This document shows positions 54,827-63,313 of a DNA stretch of 64,000 bases, piece after piece. Position numbers and translations under genes: made by a program. The stretch is taken from the NCBI RefSeq assembly GCF_947488185.1, contig NZ_CANKYM010000004.1, forward strand, positions 372,001 through 436,000, read 5' to 3'. The DNA comes from an uncultured Roseobacter sp. Lineage in GTDB: Bacteria; Pseudomonadota; Alphaproteobacteria; Rhodobacterales; Rhodobacteraceae. The stretch's first letter is position 1, and each line of letters opens with the position of its first letter. The notes under the pieces were generated by a model. The model saw only the letters and a list, made by a program, of their open reading frames with translations. It ran no database searches and was not told the origin of the DNA.

Positions 54827-55369
54827 GTGGCGGGGCGTCTCATCGCCGTTGTCGGCCCGTCGGGCGTGGGCAAGGATTCCGTGATGGATGGGCTCTGCGC
54901 GGCGCACCCCGATCTGCACCGCGTCAAACGCACCATTACCCGACCGGCCGAGGCCGGGGGTGAAGATTTTCACGCGGTTTCATCGGGGCAGTTTGACCAG
55001 ATGCGGAATGCGGGCGCGTTCATCCTGTCGTGGGGGGCGCATGGCTTGAACTACGGCATTCCGGCAACGGTGCGCGATGTGCTCGCTTCCGGGCGGGATG
55101 CGATTGTGAACCTGTCGCGCGGCGTACTCGTCGAGGCAGATGAGAGGTTTGACCACCTGCATGTGATCTCTCTGGTTGCCGATCCCAGAGTTCTCGCGGA
55201 TCGTCTGGCCAGCAGGGGCCGCGAGACTGTGGCGGAGATTGAAAGGCGTCTTACCCGCGAAGGGGCTACGCTGCCGGAAGGCGTGAGCATCACTCAGGTC
55301 CGCAATGATCGCCCACTGGATGACACAGTGGCGGAGATCGAAGCGCTCTATTTCCCGGTCAGCGTGTAG
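54827..55369 (+). CDS. phnN: Ribose 1,5-bisphosphate phosphokinase
   Basis: A 180-residue P-loop kinase (GPSGVGKDSV, guanylate-kinase-like fold) that phosphorylates ribose 1,5-bisphosphate to PRPP, recycling the sugar from the C-P lyase. RTITRPAEAGGEDFHAVS and NLSRGVLVEADERFDHLHVISL are PhnN-like. GTG 54827 with AAAGG 9 nt upstream is chosen; an in-frame ATG at 54794 would overlap phnL by 32 nt. The 3' end overlaps the convergent DUF1045 gene by 22 nt. Confidence 0.9.
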   Translation: MAGRLIAVVGPSGVGKDSVMDGLCAAHPDLHRVKRTITRPAEAGGEDFHAVSSGQFDQMRNAGAFILSWGAHGLNYGIPATVRDVLASGRDAIVNLSRGVLVEADERFDHLHVISLVADPRVLADRLASRGRETVAEIERRLTREGATLPEGVSITQVRNDRPLDDTVAEIEALYFPVSV

Positions 55370-56013
55370 CGATGAATCTCATGGAACATCTCTCCGTCAC
55401 CTTCGCCGACCAAGGTCAGGCTGTCGATGACAAAGGGGCGCGGCGGCAGGTCGCCGAAATGGGCGTTCGCATCCGCCATGACCTTTCCCACCAGGTCCTG
55501 CGGCAGCGGGCCGGAGAGTGTCATGTGAAACTTGAAAGCCCCCATCACGTAGGGATAGCCCCAAGTGCGCAGGTTCTCGTCCTGCAGCGGCGTAAGGTTG
55601 GATTGCCTGCGCCGCGCCAGTTCGCCTTCGGTGGGTGGCGCCCGAAAGACGTCGAGGTCGCGTACGGCATGTCCCGCAAGCTCCGCAAGGTCACGCACGT
55701 CTCCGACGGGCGTAAGCGCGACAAAGGACCCGATCCGCGAGAGCGTGAGCCCCTCCAAAGCGACCGACGTGAGACTCTGCGACAGTTCTTCCAATGCCGC
55801 CTTCAAGTCCTCGACGGTTGTGTCATCGGCCAGCCGGAACGGCGGCTTGATGGTGCCGTGAAACCCGTATTTACGCGGGCGCGCCGTAACCGTGTCATCC
55901 GGGGTGCCAACCGACCGTCCCGCAGCCAGATCCCACCCCAGCCACGACGCCCCCGCATCGGCAAACGCGCCGGGGCGCGGTGTGAAATAGACGCCGTATC
56001 GGGTAAAGCGCAT
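55348..56013 (-). CDS. DUF1045 2H-type phosphoesterase (phosphonate operon protein)
   Basis: A 221-residue protein with two HxT motifs, FHGTIKPPF (about residues 51-59) and FHMTLSGPL (about 163-171), the two-His phosphoesterase signature. In alphaproteobacteria lacking PhnP this family is the best candidate for opening 5-phosphoribosyl 1,2-cyclic phosphate to ribose 1,5-bisphosphate, the substrate of PhnN. No phnP is in this cluster. It is read leftward, converging on phnN and divergent from the second phnM. Confidence 0.9.
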   Translation of the reverse strand: MRFTRYGVYFTPRPGAFADAGASWLGWDLAAGRSVGTPDDTVTARPRKYGFHGTIKPPFRLADDTTVEDLKAALEELSQSLTSVALEGLTLSRIGSFVALTPVGDVRDLAELAGHAVRDLDVFRAPPTEGELARRRQSNLTPLQDENLRTWGYPYVMGAFKFHMTLSGPLPQDLVGKVMADANAHFGDLPPRPFVIDSLTLVGEGDGEMFHEIHRYTLTGK

Positions 56014-56066
56014 CTGTCTATATCCTTCAATCGTCCCGCAGTTTTTCAGGTCAGGTTAACACGCTC

Positions 56067-57212
56067 ATGACATCCCAAACCATCTTCGCCAATGCCAAAG
56101 TCGTGCTGCCCAACGAAGTTGTGGCGGGATCGGTCTGCATCACCGATGGCCAGATCACCAGCATTGACAGCGGCACATCGATGCCATCCGGGGCCATCGA
56201 TTGCGAGGGTGACTATCTCTGTCCCGGACTGATCGAATTGCACACCGACAACCTCGAACGTCACATGATGCCGCGCCCCAAGGTCGACTGGCCCCATGAC
56301 GCCGCCATCGTTGCCCATGACGCGGAACTGGCAGGCGTCGGGATCACCACGGTTTTCGATGCCATAAGGGTGGGGTCGATTGTCGACGACACACCCAGCC
56401 GCTTCCCCCGCTACGCGCGCAATCTGGCAAGCGAGATCGAGAACATGCGCCGTCATGGCGCTCTGCGGATCAGTCACCACCTGCATCTGCGGGCCGAGGT
56501 TTGCTCCGAAACCCTGCCGGAGGAGTTGGAGGAGTTCGGCCCTGACGACCGGGTGGGCATCGTGTCCCTGATGGATCACACGCCGGGTCAGCGTCAGTTT
56601 CGCAATATGGCGCAGTTCGAGGCCTACGTACGCGGCAAACGGGGGTTGAGCGCCGCGGAATTCGAGGCGCATGTGATCCGGTTGACGGAGCTTCGGGCGC
56701 GGCTTGGCGATGCGCATGAAACGGCCACGGTCGCGGCGACAAAAAGGCTGGGCGCCACGCTGGCAAGCCACGATGACACGACGCCGGATCAGGTTGCGAC
56801 CTCTGCCGGTCATGGGGTCCGGGTTGCCGAGTTTCCAACAACGCTGGAGGCCGCAGAGGCCTGCCGGACCGAAGGTATCGGGATTGTCATGGGAGCGCCG
56901 AACCTGGTCCGTGGTGGCTCACATTCCGGCAATATTGCCGCTAGAGCACTGGCGGAGAATAATTTGTTGGACATCCTGTCATCGGACTACGTGCCCGCGG
57001 CCTTGCTGAAAGGAGCGGTGCAGCTGGGCGAGATCTGGGGCGACATGGCGCGCGGGTTGGCGACGGTAACGGCGAACCCCGCGGCGGGCAGCGATTTGCG
57101 CGACCGTGGGCGGATCGAAACCGGTCTGCGCGCGGATATCACCCGGTTCCGGGTTTTGGGCGAAGCCCCCATCGTGCGCGGCGTGTGGTCAAATGGTTGT
57201 CGGGTCAGCTAG
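56067..57212 (+). CDS. phnM: PhnM-type alpha-D-ribose 1-methylphosphonate 5-triphosphate diphosphatase (copy 2)
   Basis: A 381-residue amidohydrolase-superfamily PhnM of the usual length. YLCPGLIELHTDNLERHMMPRPKVDWP is the metal loop, HDAAIVAHDAELAGVGITTVFDAI and SLMDHTPGQRQFRN are diagnostic, and LVRGGSHSGN is near the C-terminus. It is closer to the E. coli PhnM pattern than copy 1 and is probably the main pathway enzyme. The 74 nt after it before the next gene hold no clear terminator. Confidence 0.93.
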   Translation: MTSQTIFANAKVVLPNEVVAGSVCITDGQITSIDSGTSMPSGAIDCEGDYLCPGLIELHTDNLERHMMPRPKVDWPHDAAIVAHDAELAGVGITTVFDAIRVGSIVDDTPSRFPRYARNLASEIENMRRHGALRISHHLHLRAEVCSETLPEELEEFGPDDRVGIVSLMDHTPGQRQFRNMAQFEAYVRGKRGLSAAEFEAHVIRLTELRARLGDAHETATVAATKRLGATLASHDDTTPDQVATSAGHGVRVAEFPTTLEAAEACRTEGIGIVMGAPNLVRGGSHSGNIAARALAENNLLDILSSDYVPAALLKGAVQLGEIWGDMARGLATVTANPAAGSDLRDRGRIETGLRADITRFRVLGEAPIVRGVWSNGCRVS

Positions 57213-57286
57213 AATCTCCTCTTGTCAATCACTGCCCGCTCTGGCCTGATCTGGTGGAACACGGCACTAACAAGGACACGCTCCCC

Positions 57287-58249
57287 ATGCGCGCGATGCA
57301 AGTCACCGAGCTCGGCCAACCGCTGAGCCTTCAGGATATCCCCACGCCAGCGGCAGGCCCCGGACAGGTGCAGGTCAAGGTCCACACCTGCGGCCTGAAT
57401 TTCGGCGATTTGCTGATCATCAAGGGGACCTATCAGGAAAAGCCTGAGCTGCCATTTACTCTGGGTATGGAGCTCTGCGGCACCGTGACCGAAGTCGGCG
57501 AGGGCGTCGAGAATCTGGCGGTTGGTCAGCGCGTGGCGGCTTATTGCGGGTTCGATGCGCTGGCGGACTATGCGGCGATCCCCGCCAATATCTGCGTGCC
57601 GATCCCTGATGAGATGAGTGATGAAGACGCTGCCGCCTTTTTGATCGCTTATGGCACCAGCCACGTGGCGCTGGACTACAAGGCGCATCTGCAACCGGAC
57701 GAGCGCCTGCTCGTGCTCGGGGCCTCAGGCGGTGTCGGTTTGACGGCCGTGGAACTGGGCAAGCTGATGGGCGCAGAGGTGATCGCCGTGGCGCGCGGCA
57801 AGGCCAAGCTGGAGGTCGCGAAATCCATAGGCGCGGATCATCTCATTGATTCCGAGACGGATGATATTCGCAGCGCTATCAAGGCATTGGGTGGGGCGGA
57901 CGTGGTCTATGACCCGATTGGCGGCGATCAGTTCAAAGCCGCTCTGCGGGCTTGCAACGCCGAGGCGCGTCTCATTCCCCTGGGCTTTGCCAGCGGTGAC
58001 GTGCCACAGATCCCGGCCAACCATCTGTTGGTCAAGAACCTGACCGTCATCGGCTTCTACTGGGGCGGGTACACCCGCGTGAATCCCAAGGTGCTGACCG
58101 ATAGCTTCAAAGTCCTGATTGACTGGTATGTAGAGGGCAGGATCAAACCACATGTCAGCAACGTGCTGTCTCTGGAGGAGGCAAACGCCGCGCTCGACCT
58201 ATTGCGCACTCGAAAGGCCACCGGCAAGGTTGTCGTCAAGATCGGTTAA
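57287..58249 (+). CDS. NADPH:quinone oxidoreductase (MDR superfamily)
   Basis: A 320-residue medium-chain dehydrogenase/reductase without the catalytic zinc ligands, typical of quinone reductase or crotonyl-CoA/trans-enoyl reductase-like members. Cofactor motif: LVLGASGGVGLTAVELGKLMGAEVIAVAR. GMELCGTVTEVGEGVENLAVGQRV is the GroES-like core. AAGGA lies 10 nt before ATG 57287. It stands next to phnM2 but on its own promoter, with no known link to phosphonates. Confidence 0.9.
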   Translation: MRAMQVTELGQPLSLQDIPTPAAGPGQVQVKVHTCGLNFGDLLIIKGTYQEKPELPFTLGMELCGTVTEVGEGVENLAVGQRVAAYCGFDALADYAAIPANICVPIPDEMSDEDAAAFLIAYGTSHVALDYKAHLQPDERLLVLGASGGVGLTAVELGKLMGAEVIAVARGKAKLEVAKSIGADHLIDSETDDIRSAIKALGGADVVYDPIGGDQFKAALRACNAEARLIPLGFASGDVPQIPANHLLVKNLTVIGFYWGGYTRVNPKVLTDSFKVLIDWYVEGRIKPHVSNVLSLEEANAALDLLRTRKATGKVVVKIG

Positions 58250-58560
58250 CGAGCCGGCGCAAAGGAGTGGCGCTTTCGCTGCGCTTTTGCTAATGGCTTC
58301 CATTCTTGGAAGGTTACGCGACTGCAACCACTGTAATCGGCACGTTGGATTGAGCGCAGTCATGACAATCGCCGGGGCGGGTATAGCGGGGATACCCTAC
58401 CAGATCGCATCCCAAGGGCTTGTACTAACGATCATAACGCCCATCACCTCTCGACCTTTACTTGTCACCTCTGTTGCCCTGGTCCTTTTCACGGCGTTGC
58501 GCCAGGGACGTGGAGCCTTGGCCTCCAATACCCACGCGGCGCTCCCTTCGCCGGGGCGCC
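58250..58560 (+). other. Stretch without a confident gene
   Basis: A 311-nt interval between convergent genes. A frame from ATG 58362 to 58595 encodes a hydrophobic, unfamiliar peptide (GIAGIPYQIASQGLVLTIITP), overlapping the LysE 3' end. It has no clear ribosome site and I cannot support it as a gene. A short GC-rich inverted repeat near 58275-58290 may be part of a terminator. Confidence 0.4.
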
Positions 58561-59181
58561 TTAGCTCAGCAAGATCATCAGCGCGCTTACTGTGATCAGA
58601 AGTGCCATGATCCGGCTGAACCACCGGGCACTTGCGCCCGTACCAAGCAGTTTTCGCAGAGCCTCCCCCGCGAAAACCCAGGCCGAATTGCTGAGTGGAG
58701 CAACAATCATGAAAACCGCGATCATTATAGCGGTGCGTGCAAAAACATCATCCGCCAACTCAGAATACGCAGCGGTTACAGCAATCAAGATTGTCCAGGT
58801 CTTGGGATTGACGAGTTGAAAGAGTGCAGCCTGATGAAAACGCATGGGCTGTGCACCTGCCTCTTGTGCCCTAGGGGATGTATCGGTCTGTGCGCGAAAC
58901 GTCGGGGCTGCGAACTGCCAGGCCAGCCAAAACAACCAGACGGCACCACATGTTTTCACAATCACCAGAAGGCTCGGAAACTGGATCAGCACAGCACCCA
59001 ACCCCAGCGCGACCGTTCCAAGCATGGCCGCGAATCCAGTGGCGATGCCCATGACATGCGGGACAGTACGCCGCCAGCCAAACGCACCCGCGGATGCCAT
59101 CACCATGAAGTTGTTTGGCCCCGGCGTGATCGAAGCAACAAGAGCGAAACCAATGAAGGTCCATAAGAGTTCAACATTCAT
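58561..59181 (-). CDS. LysE/RhtB-family amino acid exporter
   Basis: A 206-residue, six-helix exporter. The N-terminal signature ITPGPNNFMVMASAGAFGWRRTVPHVMG is diagnostic of LysE/RhtB; QLVNPKTWTILIAVTAAY follows. It would export an amino acid or analogue. It is the last gene of a leftward set starting with the MFS transporter at 63208, spaced 28 nt from the quinone reductase, so it may share that transcript. Substrate unknown. Confidence 0.9.
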   Translation of the reverse strand: MNVELLWTFIGFALVASITPGPNNFMVMASAGAFGWRRTVPHVMGIATGFAAMLGTVALGLGAVLIQFPSLLVIVKTCGAVWLFWLAWQFAAPTFRAQTDTSPRAQEAGAQPMRFHQAALFQLVNPKTWTILIAVTAAYSELADDVFARTAIMIAVFMIVAPLSNSAWVFAGEALRKLLGTGASARWFSRIMALLITVSALMILLS

Positions 59182-59209
59182 ATCTGTGATGTCCTATCAG
59201 GGGTTTTGA

Positions 59210-60199
59210 TCATGGAACGAGGATGACGGACCCAGTGGTCGCGCGCGCCTCTAAATCCGCATGTGCTGAAGCCGCATCTTCGAAGGCGTAGCTGGTCACT
59301 CTTGGCCTGTGCAGTTTTCCGTCGCCTATCGCTGCGAACAATCGCTGCGCGGCGCTTTCAAGCTCTCTCCGGTCAGCGGTGTAGTGGGCAATGGACGGGC
59401 GCGTCACAAAGAGCGAACCCAACCCGCCAATAGATGCTACATTGAGCGGAGGAACCGGGCCTGAGCTTTCACCAAAACTTACCAGTGTTCCGCGTGGTCG
59501 CAGGCATCGCAAAGACTCTGTAAACGTATCCGCGCCAACCGAGTCAAAGACGACCGAGACGCCCTTGTCCCGGGTGATCTCCGCGACCTGCATCTGAAAA
59601 CCATCCTGTGTATAAAGGATGACTTCATCACAGCCGTTGGCGTAGGCGATTTCGGCCTTCTCCTGTGTGCTGACCGTCCCGATGACTTTAACACCATTCG
59701 CCTTTAACCATTGGCAGGCGATCGATCCGACACCACCGGCAGCTGCGTGGAGCAAAACAGTTTCACCGGGACCAACGGTCACGCAGCGATGAACAAGATA
59801 CTCCGCGGTCAGGCCCTTAAACAGCATCGCTGCCACAGTTTCGCTGTTCAGATCACTTGGAACTTTGAGTGCGCGTGCAGTCGGCACGTTGCGGTGCGTG
59901 GCGTAGCCTCCCAAGGGACCGCCTGCATAGGCGATCCGGTCCCCAGTTCTAAACCCAGTCACGTCAGGCCCAATCGCTCTGATCGTGCCAACACCTTCCA
60001 TGCCCAACGGGCTGGGAAGCGGCTGTTTTGGCGCGAATACACCTTTTCGGTGATAGATATCGATGAAATTCACCCCGATAGCGGTATGCGCGATTTGCAC
60101 CTCTCCTGCGGCTGGAGCCGGGACTGGTATGTCTTGCAGGGTGAGGTTTTCTGGCCCTCCGTATTCGGAAAAAACAAAGGCCTGGGCTGTTATTGTCAT
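59210..60199 (-). CDS. NADPH:quinone oxidoreductase, QOR-like (MDR superfamily)
   Basis: A 329-residue zinc-free MDR enzyme: GVNFIDIYHRKGVFAPKQPLPSPLGMEGVG is the QOR signature 1, and LLHAAAGGVGSIACQWLKANG binds NADPH. It reduces quinones or enones by one or two electrons, and is only moderately similar to the copy at 57287. It sits 30 nt after the broken MFS gene on the same strand. Confidence 0.92.
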   Translation of the reverse strand: MTITAQAFVFSEYGGPENLTLQDIPVPAPAAGEVQIAHTAIGVNFIDIYHRKGVFAPKQPLPSPLGMEGVGTIRAIGPDVTGFRTGDRIAYAGGPLGGYATHRNVPTARALKVPSDLNSETVAAMLFKGLTAEYLVHRCVTVGPGETVLLHAAAGGVGSIACQWLKANGVKVIGTVSTQEKAEIAYANGCDEVILYTQDGFQMQVAEITRDKGVSVVFDSVGADTFTESLRCLRPRGTLVSFGESSGPVPPLNVASIGGLGSLFVTRPSIAHYTADRRELESAAQRLFAAIGDGKLHRPRVTSYAFEDAASAHADLEARATTGSVILVP

Positions 60200-60229
60200 A
60201 TCGTTACTTTCATTCAGGAGTGCAGCCCC

Positions 60230-61414
60230 CTAGGGCCGGGGCTTTTTCTTTGTGGCAATCGGTCTTTGCGTCGCTGCCGCAGCAGCACCGGTGGCAAGAA
60301 TTACCCCCGCAGCGAGCAAGCTGTGCTTTACCTCTCCGGTTGCATCGATCAGCCATCCTGCACCGACCGGACCCAGGGTTTGCCCGACCGCGAAAACCAG
60401 GGTGAACAGGCTGACCGATTTGGCCCACATCTGCTGCGGCAGGTTCTTTTTGCTAAAGCTTGTTACCGCGCCGGGACCGATGAAAACGGCCAATCCAAAC
60501 ACCGCAGCGGATAGAAAAAGCCCCAGATGTCCGGTCCAGAACACGGGTAACACTGTTCAGATGGCAACCACGCCAGTTGCAAGCGCCAAGGGAATACCGG
60601 AGGTAAATTTTGCAAGTATTCCACGCCAGACGAAAGGTGATGCGATGATCGCAATCCCAATCGTTATCCAGACAAAAGAGACCAGTACAAAACCTGCAGG
60701 CAGCGCATTCATCCAGGCACCAATGAACGTCAGATACACAATGTATCCGGCTGCGAAGAGACCATAGCCCAGCAATGACGCCATCATCTCCCGGGCGGGG
60801 AGAGCCGATGCACCTGCCGTTGCAGATGTCGGCAGGTGCACGGTCATTGCGGCCCAGATTGATAGAGGGCAAGCCAGCAGGCTCGCACTGCCCAGAGCGA
60901 TCCAGGACATGGGCCAGGCACCTGCGCCGTGGTATTCAAACAAAGTCGGCAGTGTGGCGCCACTCAGGATCATGCCCAAGCCACCGCCGCCAAAATAGGC
61001 CGCAATTGCGAGCGCGTTCTTGCCCGGTTCATCCGGGAACATTGCAGCCACCAACGCACCACCGGCAATAAAGACAGGCGCGCCCGCAATGCCGGCCAGC
61101 ACACGCCAGAGCGTCAGCATCCAGAAGTCTTCTGTCAGTCCGCTGAACAGCAGGAATGCCGACGTCGCAAAAAGCCCGACGGAAAACATTCGGGATGCGG
61201 ACAGTTTCTGGATAGAGGCAAAGGCTGCGATTGCCCCAAAAATGTAGCCAAGTGCGTTCGCCGTGTTGATCCAACCCGCCTCCGCGTAGCTCCAGGACAG
61301 GTCGTCGCGCATTGCGGGCAAAATGAGTCCATAGGCAAACCGTGCGAAACCGTTGCTGACGCAAACACCAAGCGACAAGCCTGAGACGATGATCCAGCGC
61401 CGCGTGTCTGTCAT
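60230..61414 (-). pseudogene. YbfB/YjiJ-like MFS transporter interrupted by an in-frame TGA
   Basis: The N-terminal 285 codons (DTRRWIIVSGLSLGVCVSNGFARFAYGLILPAMRDDLSWSY, eight or so helices) end at TGA (60557-60559). The same frame continues without shift for about 108 codons (LPVFWTGHLGLFLSAAVFGLAVFIGPGAVTS, then ATGEVKHSLLAAGVILATGA), which supplies the last four helices of a 12-helix YbfB-type MFS protein. A single base change explains the break; a sequencing error or read-through is also possible. If it is a true stop, the product lacks its last helices. It overlaps the TetR gene by ATGA. Confidence 0.8.
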
Positions 61415-61989
61415 CTTGCAGCACTGCGCATCAGCACCCGCGCCGCATCGCGTGCGGCACGGATGGGGTCATCAGGCTGTTGAACACATGCCCCCACGAT
61501 TCCCCCGTCCAAAAGGACAAGGATTTGCCGAGCGAGCATGTCAGGATCGGCAAACACCTCTGGTGTCAGATGCTCAAGCAGGTTGTCGAGGATCCATTCC
61601 TTATGCTTTTTCGCCAGTGCATGGGTAGCACTGTTCGGGGCGGCGGCTTCAACGACGAGGTTGATAAAGGCACATCCTCGAAACCCTTTGAGACCGGCCA
61701 GTTCCAAGGCAACAACGAAAAGGGCGAGCACCTTCTCAAAAGGCCCTTCAAGGGTTGACTGCACTGATGAGATCGATGCGCGCCGCAGCTCTGCTTCCTG
61801 CTCAAAAACAGCCAGCACAAGGTCATTCTGCAATCTGAAATTATTGTAGGGCGTCATGCACACGAGCTGCGCCACATCTGTCAATTTGCTGATGCCGACA
61901 TGCGGCGCACCTTCCTCGGGAAACAGTTTGCGCGCTGTGTCGACGAGGCGATCACGAGGTGTGGCGGGGGCTTTTCCAGAATTGGGCAT
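61411..61989 (-). CDS. TetR-family regulator
   Basis: A 192-residue TetR protein: the N-terminal helix-turn-helix (residues 12-58, DRLVDTARKLFPEEG then VGISKLTDVAQLVCMTPYNNFRLQNDL) diverges from the usual xVSxGTLYxHF pattern, and the C-terminal domain is unassigned. It lies inside a leftward operon-like set between two MFS transporters, suggesting control of efflux genes. Ligand unknown. Confidence 0.85.
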   Translation of the reverse strand: MPNSGKAPATPRDRLVDTARKLFPEEGAPHVGISKLTDVAQLVCMTPYNNFRLQNDLVLAVFEQEAELRRASISSVQSTLEGPFEKVLALFVVALELAGLKGFRGCAFINLVVEAAAPNSATHALAKKHKEWILDNLLEHLTPEVFADPDMLARQILVLLDGGIVGACVQQPDDPIRAARDAARVLMRSAAR

Positions 61990-62053
61990 ACCAGTCTACC
62001 TTTGCACCGACGGCGTTACCTGTAGGCGTAGTGACGAAAGGTGGTTGAAGAGA

Positions 62054-63208
62054 TCAGGCATGATCCAACACCGTGACATACGCCAACACCGCTGCGATGA
62101 GTGAAAAGCCTGCGGCAAACGCAAACATCAATGGCCAGGAGTAGCCCGCTGCCACGCCGGCAAGTACTGCGCCCAAAGCGCCGACTCCCTCCAACAGTAC
62201 AAAAGCCAGCCCCAGAGTTGTCCCCTGGCGATGATCCGTGTGATCAACAGCCGTTGCGAGGACGGTTGCGCGTATGGCATCCAACGCGGCCACTGCAGCC
62301 GTCATCGCGGCGATCATGATCCAAAAAGAGGGCTGAAGAATAAGCACGGCAGCGGACAGGGCCGCCGCGCAGTTGCCCACGACCAACACGACCCGACGGC
62401 CAATGCGATCGGATAGTTTGCCCACCCAGGGCTGTGCGAAAGCACCAACAACGAGCAGCGCCGAAAACGTCAAACCAACGGCCACGGGCGCAAGCTCTCG
62501 TTCATCCGCGAGGTAGAAAGGGATCATGCTCAAAAGTGCGATCAGGGCCACATTATAAGAGCAAATCATCGCTGCGATGCGCGACCCGCTGCCCCGCCGC
62601 CAGACATGCAGGAGATCTTTGAAATCCTGTTTGTTGAATTCTAGCGTCTCGACACGGGGAATCCTACGGGCGACCCAGGAGAAGCCTACGCCCATCAGAA
62701 TCGTTGGCAGAACAGAGATCATCAGCACATCGCGCCAGTCGACGTAAACCAACAGGAAACCGACGGACAAGGGCGCCAAAACCTCAGCCAACGATCCGCC
62801 GATTGCATGCACCCCGAGTGCCTGAGCGCGCTGGCCAGAGTTTTCTTGCGTTAGAACACCGGTGGCAATCGGATGCCAGGCCGCGTTACCCATACCTGCA
62901 AAGGCCAGCAGCAGCGCGAAGCTCCAGTACCCCGGCGCCTTGGCCGCCAGTACATAGCCGATTGCAACCCACCAAAAAGTTGCAATCAACAATCGACCTC
63001 GGTTCGAGACGTGATCTGTCAGAACACCGGCGGGCAGATAGGCCAAGGCGCCGCCAATACTGAAGATGGTGAAGAGAAGCCCGATCTCTGCTGCCGAAAG
63101 ATCCATGGCAATGCCAGCCGCCGGCACGATCAGCCAAAGTGAGGCAATGGGCCAATCGTTTGCCAGATGCCCAATGGCAAACCAAGTCAGCAATGTGCGC
63201 CTTTGCAT
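62054..63208 (-). CDS. MFS transporter
   Basis: A 384-residue, 12-helix MFS protein. Signs are the loop 2-3 motif GVLTDHVSNRGRLLIATFW and the loop 8-9 copy GKLSDRIGRRVVLVV, near FSMIGGALAYLPAG-like FSIGGALAYLPAG. ATG 63208 (MQRRTLL) fits the family start; a TTG at 63253 would add a short unconserved tail. It faces an AraC-type regulator and probably exports a small molecule under its control. Confidence 0.88.
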   Translation of the reverse strand: MQRRTLLTWFAIGHLANDWPIASLWLIVPAAGIAMDLSAAEIGLLFTIFSIGGALAYLPAGVLTDHVSNRGRLLIATFWWVAIGYVLAAKAPGYWSFALLLAFAGMGNAAWHPIATGVLTQENSGQRAQALGVHAIGGSLAEVLAPLSVGFLLVYVDWRDVLMISVLPTILMGVGFSWVARRIPRVETLEFNKQDFKDLLHVWRRGSGSRIAAMICSYNVALIALLSMIPFYLADERELAPVAVGLTFSALLVVGAFAQPWVGKLSDRIGRRVVLVVGNCAAALSAAVLILQPSFWIMIAAMTAAVAALDAIRATVLATAVDHTDHRQGTTLGLAFVLLEGVGALGAVLAGVAAGYSWPLMFAFAAGFSLIAAVLAYVTVLDHA

Positions 63209-63313
63209 TGGGGAAGCCTGCGTTGAAACCAAGTAACTGGAGTTGTGTAGCAAGGCACGATATGTCTTTCAGTCGACGCTAAGGCAATTGATATCGAGAA
63301 AACGTCAAGCATC

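Noticed and set aside
60224-60243. AGCCCC/GGGGCT stem followed by T-rich DNA on the plus strand
   Set aside because: There is no plus-strand gene upstream to terminate and the stem overlaps the end of the minus-strand MFS frame, so its orientation makes no functional sense.
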